From positions 1 through 13,749 of the forward strand of contig CAYHHE010000080.1 in NCBI GenBank assembly GCA_964356295.1: 13,749 nt of DNA. Direction: 5' to 3'. Made by a program: the position numbers and the translations under genes. The DNA comes from CAVQGZ01 sp964356295. GTDB lineage: Bacteria > Actinomycetota > Actinomycetes > Jiangellales > Jiangellaceae. This document shows positions 7,594-13,749 of the stretch, piece by piece (positions within the stretch are counted from its first letter, which is position 1; the number at the start of each line of letters is the position of its first letter). The notes under the pieces were generated by a model. It was not told the DNA's origin. It worked only from the letters and a program-made list of their open reading frames with translations, and did no database searches.

Positions 7594-8604
7594 TCAGATG
7601 GTGATGACGACCCGGCCCTGGGCTCGTCCCTCGGTGAGGTAGCTGATCGCAGCCGGCACCTCGGCCAGCGGGTAGGTCCGGTCCACCACGGGTCGGAGCT
7701 TGCCTGCCTGGAGGAGGTCCACCAGGGTGGCCATGTTCTCCGACCGGCCGGGACCCGGGCGGACACCGGGGATCTGCCGACGCAACGGCGATGTCGCCAT
7801 CATGGGCAGCATCCGACCGAGGCTCCCCAACCAGCGATGACCCGACCGTCCGTACTGGTCATGGCCGATGAGGACGTACATGCCGTCCGGCTTCAGCGCC
7901 CGGCGGATCTCGGAGAACGCTCGGGTGGAGACGACGTCGAAGACGATGTCGTATCGCTCGCCCATCAGGGTGAAGTCGTCCTGGGTGTAGTCGATGAGCC
8001 GGTCGGCACCCAGCGACCGCAGCAGCGGCAGCTTCTGCGCGCTGTCCACGGCGGTGACCACGGCCCCGAAGGCCTTGGCCAGCTGGACGGCGAAGACCCC
8101 GACACTTCCCCCGGCCCCGTTGACCAGGACGCGCTGACCAGCCTGGACTCGCCCCAGGTCCCGAAGGTTGGTCAACGCGATGAGGGCGGCGGTGGGGACG
8201 GCCGCAGCCTCCTCGAAGGACAGAGCGTCGGAGATTCGCGCCAACCGGTCGGAAGGAACGGCGGCGTACTCGGCCAGTGCCCCGGCGTTGCGCCACTGGT
8301 TGGAGGGCGTCACCTCCCCGAAGACCCTCTCACCGGGCTGGAACCTCGTCACACCGACGCCGACGTCCTCGACCACACCCGCCAGGTCCGTCCCTGGGAT
8401 CGGGATCGTGGGGGCACGCAGCCCGGATCCCATGACTCTAAGGACGTACGGAACGCCTGTGACCGCGTGCCAGACGTCGGCGTGGACCGAGGACGCCCGC
8501 ACCCGGACGAGGACGTCGCGCTCCCCCGGGGTCGGGCGCGGCACCTCACTGAGCCGGAGAACCACCTCCGGAGGCCCGTAACGCTCCTGGACGATCGCCT
8601 TCAC
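7594..8604 (-). CDS. zinc-independent MDR-family NAD(P)-dependent alcohol dehydrogenase / quinone oxidoreductase
   Basis: The product is 336 residues. The N-terminal GroES-like catalytic domain runs to about residue 130, with IPGTDLAGVVEDVG at 69-82 and PGERVFGE at 90-97. The Rossmann domain follows, with VNGAGGSVGVFAVQLAKAFG at 161-180 and an Asp (AVDSAQK) after the second strand. The cysteine ligands of the catalytic and structural zinc sites of classical alcohol dehydrogenases are missing, so it belongs with the zinc-less quinone-oxidoreductase/enoyl-reductase branch. It presumably reduces a quinone or an activated double bond using NAD(P)H; the actual substrate cannot be read from the sequence. 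The GTG start at 8604 has a strong AGGAGG (complement of 8609-8614) four bases upstream. It could be co-transcribed with ldh, 97 bp downstream, although that gap is long enough for a separate promoter. It is divergent from the flavodoxin gene. Confidence 0.9.
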   Translation of the reverse strand: MKAIVQERYGPPEVVLRLSEVPRPTPGERDVLVRVRASSVHADVWHAVTGVPYVLRVMGSGLRAPTIPIPGTDLAGVVEDVGVGVTRFQPGERVFGEVTPSNQWRNAGALAEYAAVPSDRLARISDALSFEEAAAVPTAALIALTNLRDLGRVQAGQRVLVNGAGGSVGVFAVQLAKAFGAVVTAVDSAQKLPLLRSLGADRLIDYTQDDFTLMGERYDIVFDVVSTRAFSEIRRALKPDGMYVLIGHDQYGRSGHRWLGSLGRMLPMMATSPLRRQIPGVRPGPGRSENMATLVDLLQAGKLRPVVDRTYPLAEVPAAISYLTEGRAQGRVVITI

Positions 8605-8652
8605 GGTCCCTCCTGGAGTTTCGTGCGTCGAGCGGCCGCTAGCGTGACGCAT
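8605..8652. promoter_or_regulatory. divergent promoter region between the oxidoreductase and flavodoxin genes
   Basis: Only 48 bp separate the two starts, so both promoters must lie here or inside the coding ends. On the forward strand TAGCGT (8640-8645) fits the TANNNT -10 pattern, seven bases before GTG 8653. No convincing -35 is seen. The 8-bp palindrome CGCTAGCG (8638-8645) straddles this -10. On the reverse strand the only clear signal is the AGGAGG ribosome binding site. The call rests on geometry and the -10 match. Confidence 0.4.
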
Positions 8653-9177
8653 GTGCGTGCTCTGGTCATCTACGAGTCGATGTTCGGTGACAACCAGCAG
8701 GTGGCGGGAGCCATTGCAGCAGGCCTCCAGCAGGGGGGAGTTAGCGCAGAGGCCGTCGAGGTCGGAGTGGCCCCCACCACCATCCCCGGCGACGTCGACT
8801 TGCTCGTCGTCGGCTCACCCAACCACGCCTGGAGCATGCCCCGTCCCTCGACCCGATCCGATGCCGCGCAGCAGGCGGAGGCTCCCCTGGTCAGTCAGGG
8901 CATCGGCGTTCGCGAGTGGCTGGAGGTCGCCACCCTCCCCGCGGGCCTGCCGAGCGTCGGCTACGACACGCGAGGGTCGCACCCCAAGGCCGTGGTCAGG
9001 TTCGACCACGCCTCGAAGAGCATCGAGAAAGGTCTGGCCAGGCTTGGCGCGACGAGGCTGGTGCCTGCCGAGCACTTCTTGGTGGCGGACATGAAGGGCC
9101 CCCTTGAGCCAGGAGAGGTCGAGCGAGCCCACGCCTGGGGAGGGACGCTGGCGCGACAGCTGGCCCGAGCCCGCTAG
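8653..9177 (+). CDS. flavodoxin-family protein
   Basis: The product is 174 residues. The N-terminus RALVIYESMFGDNQQVA is the first beta strand and FMN phosphate-binding loop of the flavodoxin fold (residues 2-17); the loop has D where T is common in FGNT. LLVVGSPNHAWSMPRPSTRSDA at about 50-71 is the second flavin-contacting strand and loop. It has the P-S-T-R signature I associate with an actinobacterial family of flavodoxin-like proteins of unknown electron partner. GIGVREWL and a final helical segment follow. I chose GTG 8653 because there is no Shine-Dalgarno, while TAGCGT (8640-8645) stands seven bases upstream, a layout typical of leaderless actinobacterial genes. GTG 8644 would add three residues. 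It likely serves as an FMN electron carrier or quinone reductase; its partner is unknown. It is divergent from the oxidoreductase gene, with 48 bp between starts. Confidence 0.88.
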   Translation: MRALVIYESMFGDNQQVAGAIAAGLQQGGVSAEAVEVGVAPTTIPGDVDLLVVGSPNHAWSMPRPSTRSDAAQQAEAPLVSQGIGVREWLEVATLPAGLPSVGYDTRGSHPKAVVRFDHASKSIEKGLARLGATRLVPAEHFLVADMKGPLEPGEVERAHAWGGTLARQLARAR

Positions 9178-9421
9178 CCATCCTCATCCCTGACTAATCG
9201 CCCGATAGGCCGATAACCCCGGCAAGCGGGGCGCGCCAGTATCGACCCATGAGCCCGCCACGCCCGGGAGGGGCGGCCAGGGTCCCCAGGACGCACCGTG
9301 AGGGACCGGGATCCCGGCCCAGACGACGGCATGGCTGGTCGCGGGCACCGCTCTCGTCGGGGTGGCCGGTCGCAGCCAAGCATCGGCGGGAGCCGCGACC
9401 ACGGATGGAAGGAGCCGATCG
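9178..9421. other. intergenic stretch after the flavodoxin gene
   Basis: No convincing gene is seen. A short hairpin (CCCCG 9217-9221 pairing with CGGGG 9227-9231, 5-nt loop) lies 39 bases after the flavodoxin stop. It could be a weak terminator but lacks a T-tract. The ATG at 9249 opens a 58-residue Arg/Pro-rich frame ending in a TGATG overlap with the next small gene. It has no ribosome binding site and its composition looks like random high-GC sequence, so it is not called. Confidence 0.4.
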
Positions 9422-9424
9422 GTG

Positions 9425-9577
9425 ATGCTCTGCGTGGCATGGCTTCGCGACGGACGGGCGCGCGTGAGCGGCTGCGACGACGAAGGTCACGACGTCGACT
9501 TCTACATCCGTCCGGACGAGGCCCTGGATCTGGCCGAGCTGCTGCGAACCTCCGCGCTGGACCACCTGGCCAGGTGA
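9425..9577 (+). CDS. small hypothetical protein (50 aa)
   Basis: An acidic 50-residue product, with a strand-like start (MLCVAWLRDGRARVSG), an acidic loop (CDDEGHDVDF), then a helical end (PDEALDLAELLRTSALDHL). AAGGAG at 9409-9414 sits ten bases before ATG 9425 and seven before GTG 9422; either could be the start (GTG would add one residue). The ribosome binding site and non-random secondary-structure pattern argue that it is real. No family is recognised. Its stop lies 13 bp from the stop of a candidate small gene on the other strand. Confidence 0.55.
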   Translation: MLCVAWLRDGRARVSGCDDEGHDVDFYIRPDEALDLAELLRTSALDHLAR

Positions 9578-9590
9578 CCGTCAGGCGCGA

Positions 9591-9737
9591 TCATCTCCGT
9601 GGCCTGGTGTGCTCTCCCGGCCGCGCCGAGGCCCCGTCGACGGAACGCCCGTTCGTCGATCTCCCCTTTCCGAGCAGCAGCCCTGCTGGGAACGCCAGCA
9701 CGAGCCACAGAAGTATCACGAACTCAAGACCAGTCAT
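9591..9737 (-). CDS. candidate small single-pass membrane protein (48 aa)
   Basis: The reverse-strand frame from ATG 9737 to TGA 9591 encodes 48 residues. A hydrophobic N-terminal segment (FVILLWLVLAFPAGLLLG, residues 6-23) is followed by a basic, hydrophilic tail (KGRSTNGRS and on). This is the layout of a one-helix membrane peptide with a cytoplasmic basic tail by the positive-inside rule. GGAG lies 11 bases upstream of the ATG, a little far. Codon choice at the start (ACT, GGT, CTT, ATA) is less GC-biased than in the neighbours. The regulatory-looking region at 9738-9926 is directly upstream. No family is recognised; it could be a chance hydrophobic frame. Confidence 0.35.
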   Translation of the reverse strand: MTGLEFVILLWLVLAFPAGLLLGKGRSTNGRSVDGASARPGEHTRPRR

Positions 9738-9797
9738 AGTGTTCAGTACTCCAGTGAGGGTTCTCCCCGCGGGAAGACCGGGTCAGGATTCTTGGCT

Positions 9798-9820
9798 AGG
9801 TTCTCAGTCAGGTTCTCAGT
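9798..9820. repeat. tandem direct repeat AGGTTCTCAGT x2
   Basis: Two exact copies of an 11-base unit occupy 9798-9808 and 9810-9820, a 12-bp step. A related sequence (CAGGATTCT at 9784-9792) precedes them, and GAGGGTTCTC lies further upstream near 9756-9765. They stand next to the 24-bp palindrome in an unusually AT-rich stretch for this window. Small-scale sequence slippage or protein-binding repeats are both possible. Confidence 0.6.
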
Positions 9821-9825
9821 TAGCT

Positions 9826-9849
9826 CATATCATCCGAACGGATGATATG
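9826..9849. promoter_or_regulatory. perfect 24-bp palindromic site, candidate operator
   Basis: CATATCATCCG at 9826-9836 and CGGATGATATG at 9839-9849 are exact reverse complements around AA. The size and symmetry match operators of dimeric regulators such as TetR- or GntR-type proteins (family knowledge; no cognate regulator gene is in the window). No T-run follows on either strand, and the arms are AT-rich, so an intrinsic terminator is less likely. It lies 77 bp downstream of the patatin stop and about 90 bp upstream of the candidate small membrane gene on the reverse strand. That makes it a possible control site for the latter. Confidence 0.5.
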
Positions 9850-9926
9850 CCGGTACAGACTAACTCACCTGGAACGCTCGCAATACCGGCGCCAAGGCCC
9901 CGCCCCAGCGGTTCTGGTGCCGGCCC

Positions 9927-11144
9927 CTACTCCTGCCATCCCTGCGCCAGCGCCGCCTCGGCGGCCTTGCGTCCCAGCTCGACCTGGGCGAGGAAGTAGT
10001 CCCGGTCGAAGGCCAGGTAGCTCAGCAGCTCAGCACGTCCCGGCCCGTCCCCGAGCCCGCGGATCAGCCGACCCAGCACCCACGTCCCCGAGTCGTCCCA
10101 CCAGTCCCACACGCGTGCACCGAACTTCTTCGACAGTACCTGCTCGGCCAGGTGGGCCAGCTGGCCGGGCCTCGGCCCTACCGCAAGGTGGGGAAGCCGG
10201 CGAAGTGGCCGTCCGGACCGGCCCGGCACCGGCCCGCGGACCTGCTCGCAGAGCTGGTTCTTCCACCGCAGGTCCGCGAGGTCCTCGACCATGCTGTCGG
10301 CCAGGACGGCGTGCAGGACGTGGGCTGCGGCGTCCGCGGCGTCCGGGGACGGGCGTTCTGCCTGCTCGGGTGGGGGTGACTCCCCGTACTTCGTCGCGTG
10401 CGCGGAGACCACCACGATCCGGTCGGCACCCAGCTGCACGGCGGGACGGATGGGGGCGTTGAGCCTGATCCCGCCGTCGAGGTACCAGCCGATCCGCGAC
10501 GGCGGAGTCGGCACCCAGGCAGCCGGGAAGACCATCGGGATGGCCGAGGACGCCAGCACATGATGCGCAGTGATGCTGGTCGGCGCCAGGTCGACGGCCC
10601 GCTCCGGGTCGTCGACCCCCGAGGCGTCCAGACGGGTGTCCAGGAACACCACGCTACGGCCGCTGGACACGGCCACCGGCTCGGCGACCGCCGGCATGCG
10701 GGTGGCGACGACCCCGACAGCCTCCACGATCCCGGCCTCGACGTTGGCCGCGACCTGCTCCGCGTCGAGGTACCGGTCGACGGTTGCCGCCAGCGGGGAG
10801 GTGTCGAGCAGAGCCCTCACTCCCCCGCCCAGCCCCAGGCTGCTGCGTGCCATGTCGACGGCCGCACGGGGCAGGCTCAGCGCCGGATGCGCGATGACGT
10901 CCTGCTGATCCGACATCCATGCCGAGCGCAGCGCGTGGGCGATCTCGCCGGGTGACAGGTGGGCGCAGGAGGCCCAGAGCGCACTGTTGAGTGCACCTGC
11001 GCTGGTCCCGATCGCGACCGTCGGCGAGCGCCCCTGCTCGGCCAACCCGGTCAGCAGCGCAGCGAGCGCTCCGGCCTGGAATGCCCCGCGCGCTGCCGCG
11101 CCGGTCAGGACGATGGCGACTCTTTCCACACGGTGCCCTGACAT
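9927..11144 (-). CDS. patatin-like phospholipase family protein
   Basis: A 405-residue serine lipid acyl hydrolase. Residues 10-25 hold the oxyanion-hole region AIVLTGAAARGAFQAG, where the family usually has GGGxRG; here two Gly are Ala. The nucleophile elbow GTSAG gives Ser48. The catalytic Asp is Asp223 in YLDGG, followed by RLNAPIRPAVQLGADRIVVV. The C-terminal third (LLSYLAFDRDYFLAQVELGRKAA) is typical of actinobacterial members and may sit against the membrane. No signal peptide is seen, so it probably acts in the cytoplasm or at the inner face of the membrane on phospholipid or acyl esters. The start chosen is ATG 11144, leaderless in style (TAGCCT lies seven bases upstream). GTG five codons later has AGGG before it and is an alternative. 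It is divergent from the AidB-like gene. Confidence 0.9.
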   Translation of the reverse strand: MSGHRVERVAIVLTGAAARGAFQAGALAALLTGLAEQGRSPTVAIGTSAGALNSALWASCAHLSPGEIAHALRSAWMSDQQDVIAHPALSLPRAAVDMARSSLGLGGGVRALLDTSPLAATVDRYLDAEQVAANVEAGIVEAVGVVATRMPAVAEPVAVSSGRSVVFLDTRLDASGVDDPERAVDLAPTSITAHHVLASSAIPMVFPAAWVPTPPSRIGWYLDGGIRLNAPIRPAVQLGADRIVVVSAHATKYGESPPPEQAERPSPDAADAAAHVLHAVLADSMVEDLADLRWKNQLCEQVRGPVPGRSGRPLRRLPHLAVGPRPGQLAHLAEQVLSKKFGARVWDWWDDSGTWVLGRLIRGLGDGPGRAELLSYLAFDRDYFLAQVELGRKAAEAALAQGWQE

Positions 11145-11223
11145 GGCCGCGAGGCTACCGACGGGACCCACCGGTACCCAGCACGGCCCGGTCCCCGGTG
11201 AGCGTCGTGGATACGGTGAAGGC
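11145..11223. promoter_or_regulatory. divergent promoter region between patatin and acyl-CoA dehydrogenase genes
   Basis: A gap of 79 bp lies between two divergent ATG starts. On the forward strand TACGGT (11212-11217) ends six bases before ATG 11224. On the reverse strand TAGCCT (complement of 11152-11157) ends seven bases before ATG 11144. Both fit the TANNNT -10 consensus at the distance expected for leaderless transcripts. Neither start has a good Shine-Dalgarno. No clear -35 elements are seen. Confidence 0.45.
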
Positions 11224-12888
11224 ATGCCAGGCACGCACCAGGTGATCAACCAGACTCCCCCCCTGCAGGGCCACGACGTCCTGGCCACCGACCGGGTCCT
11301 GGAGGAGTCCCTGCATCGTCACGGTGGCTCGGACCACGCCGACCGGCTCCATGCCCTTGGACGCCTGGCCGGCACCGAGCAGGCCCGCGCCTGGGGGTCT
11401 GCGGCCAACACGTTCCTCCCGCAGCTGCGCACGCACGACCGCTACGGCCATCGCATCGACGAGGTGGAGTTCCATCCGGCCTGGCACGAGCTCATGCGGG
11501 TGGCCACGGCCAACGGCCTGCATGCGACCCCGTGGGCTGCACCGGTGGGAACCGGCGCTCACGTGGCACGCGCCGTCGGGTTCCACCTGTGGTCCCAGGT
11601 CGAGGCGGGTCACGGATGCCCCGTGTCGATGACCTACGCGGCTGTGCCGGCGCTGCGCACCGACCCAACGCTGGCAGCACAGTGGGAGCCCCGGCTGACC
11701 TCAACCAGCTACGAGTCCGGCCTGCGCCCACCGGCGCACAAGTCCGGCTGCATCGCTGGGATGGCCATGACCGAGAAGCAGGGCGGCTCCGACGTGCGGG
11801 CGAACACGACCCGGGCCGTGCCCGACGCCGACACCGGCCGGTACCGGCTCACCGGGCACAAGTGGTTCTGCTCGGCGCCGATGAGCGACGTGTTCCTGGT
11901 CCTCGCCCAAGCCCCGGGCGGTCTGACCTGCTTCGTGGTGCCGCGAGTCCTACCGGACGGGTCCCGCAACACCTTCCTCATCCAGCGGCTCAAGGACAAG
12001 CTCGGCAACCGGTCCAACGCCTCGTCGGAGATCGAGCTGGACGCGACCTGGGCGCACCGTCTCGGCGAGGAGGGACGGGGCGTCGCCACGATCATCTCCA
12101 TGGTCGCGGCAACCCGCCTGGACTGCGTCATCGGTTCGGCCGCGCTGCTGCGAGCCGCTGTCGCCGAGGCCACCTGGCACGCCGCGCATCGCCAGGCATT
12201 CGGGGCGCGGCTGGCCGATCAGCCGGCCATGGCCGCTGTGCTGGCCGACCTCGCCCTGGAGTCCGAGGCGGCGACGATGCTGGCCATCCGCTTGGCCGCC
12301 ACGTTCGACTCCGATAGGCCGCAGGAGGCGGCGTTGCGGCGCATCGCCTTGCCACCCTCGAAGTACTGGGTGACCAAGCGCTCGGTGGCCGCGATCGGCG
12401 AAGCCCTGGAGTGCCTGGGCGGCAACGGCTACGCCGAGGAGAGCGGCATGCCCAGGTTGTACCGGGAGTCACCGGTCAACGCCGTCTGGGAGGGGTCGGG
12501 CAACATCCAGGCGCTGGACCTGCTGCGCGTGCTCGCCCGGGAACCCGACGCCCTCGAGGCACTGGACAAGGAGCTCTCCGCCGCCACCGGCGCCGAGCCG
12601 GTCTACGACCGGGCGGTCGCCGAGCTCACGAGCACGCTCGCCGCGCTGGCTCGAGACCCGGAATCGGCCCCCAACCAGGCACGAGCGGTGGCCGGGCGAG
12701 TCGCCACGCTCCTGCAGGCGTCGCTGCTGCTGCGATGGAGCCCGGCCGCCGTGGCTGGCGCCTTCGTGGCGAGTCGGCTGGCTGCCCGCTGCGCCGCTGA
12801 CCTGGGGCTCTTCGGCGCCCTTCCCACCGGTGCGGATGCCCGGGCGGTCGTGCAGCGGGCGACTCCGCGGGTCGCCGTACCCGGATAG
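11224..12888 (+). CDS. aidB: AidB-family acyl-CoA dehydrogenase
   Basis: A 554-residue flavoprotein of the AidB branch of acyl-CoA dehydrogenases (E. coli AidB is 541). The start THQVINQTPPL matches AidB's THTVFNQPIPL. LRTHDRYGHRIDEVEFHPAWHELM, GMAMTEKQGGSDV (near 180-191), GHKWFCSAPMSD, LKDKLGNRSNASSE and PRLYRESPVNAVWEGSGNI (Glu423) all line up with AidB. FAD-binding and the conserved C-terminal Glu are therefore intact, as is the basic C-terminal region. In E. coli AidB is induced during alkylation stress, binds DNA and is thought to protect it or destroy alkylating agents; its physiological substrate remains unclear. No ada/alkA neighbours are present. ATG 11224 is chosen for its match to the AidB N-terminus; there is no Shine-Dalgarno but a TACGGT just upstream. 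The glgX start follows after 11 bp, so the two may share a transcript. Confidence 0.93.
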   Translation: MPGTHQVINQTPPLQGHDVLATDRVLEESLHRHGGSDHADRLHALGRLAGTEQARAWGSAANTFLPQLRTHDRYGHRIDEVEFHPAWHELMRVATANGLHATPWAAPVGTGAHVARAVGFHLWSQVEAGHGCPVSMTYAAVPALRTDPTLAAQWEPRLTSTSYESGLRPPAHKSGCIAGMAMTEKQGGSDVRANTTRAVPDADTGRYRLTGHKWFCSAPMSDVFLVLAQAPGGLTCFVVPRVLPDGSRNTFLIQRLKDKLGNRSNASSEIELDATWAHRLGEEGRGVATIISMVAATRLDCVIGSAALLRAAVAEATWHAAHRQAFGARLADQPAMAAVLADLALESEAATMLAIRLAATFDSDRPQEAALRRIALPPSKYWVTKRSVAAIGEALECLGGNGYAEESGMPRLYRESPVNAVWEGSGNIQALDLLRVLAREPDALEALDKELSAATGAEPVYDRAVAELTSTLAALARDPESAPNQARAVAGRVATLLQASLLLRWSPAAVAGAFVASRLAARCAADLGLFGALPTGADARAVVQRATPRVAVPG

Positions 12889-12899
12889 GGTCATGGCCT

Positions 12900-13749
<850 letters not shown>

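Larger units (their letters stand above)
9738..9926. other. AT-richer regulatory-looking intergenic region
   Basis: This stretch separates the patatin stop from the candidate small membrane gene. Its base composition is visibly richer in A and T than the surrounding genes. It contains the direct repeats and palindrome listed separately. No protein-coding frame in it looks credible: frames crossing it on the forward strand have no ribosome binding site and no family resemblance. Confidence 0.45.

Noticed and set aside
7497..7766. N-terminal extension of the lactate dehydrogenase
   Set aside because: The upstream in-frame part overlaps the oxidoreductase gene and has no family similarity. ATG 7496 has a ribosome binding site and directly precedes the Rossmann motif.
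9249..9425. 58-residue Arg/Pro-rich frame overlapping the small hypothetical gene by TGATG
   Set aside because: No ribosome binding site and composition like a random high-GC translation, although the overlap geometry is suggestive.

Overview
The window is high-GC (G or C at most third codon positions), with short intergenic gaps, GTG starts, a GTGA stop/start overlap between genes and a Gly-Cys-Val tRNA cluster. Together these point to a chromosomal segment of a high-GC Gram-positive (Actinomycetota). The genus cannot be fixed from the sequence.

Layout. Bases 1-251 hold three forward tRNA genes: Gly-GCC (5' end cut by the window), Cys-GCA and Val-GAC. Bases 252-585 are non-coding and contain an unusual array of six degenerate repeats. 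Four are direct and two inverted, spaced 31-32 bp apart and folding around a 20-bp hairpin. The array abuts the wreck of a VapBC-type toxin-antitoxin pair (643-1182): the antitoxin has lost its N-terminus and the PIN-domain toxin has a frameshift.

Bases 1333-6545 are a two-gene forward operon. The first gene encodes a small two-helix membrane protein with an Arc-like soluble tail. The second overlaps its stop and encodes a 1615-residue protein that joins a rifampin-phosphotransferase/PEP-synthase-like enzyme, a membrane domain of about eight helices, and a PhoD-like phosphatase. This fusion is the most unusual thing in the window. Converging on it are two reverse genes: an L-lactate dehydrogenase (6564-7496) and a zinc-less MDR-family quinone oxidoreductase/alcohol dehydrogenase (7594-8604). 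A flavodoxin-family gene (8653-9177) runs divergently from the latter.

Bases 9178-9926 are sparse. They hold a forward 50-residue hypothetical protein, a candidate reverse-strand 48-residue single-pass membrane protein, and a regulatory-looking stretch with a perfect 11-bp inverted repeat and short direct repeats. A reverse patatin-like phospholipase gene (9927-11144) is divergent from a forward AidB-type acyl-CoA dehydrogenase gene (11224-12888). That gene is followed after 11 bp by the start of a glycogen debranching enzyme (GlgX) gene that runs off the window.

Most genes are ordinary metabolic or housekeeping functions: lactate/NADH redox balance, flavin redox, lipid hydrolysis, and glycogen breakdown. 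No prophage, insertion sequence or CRISPR array was recognised.
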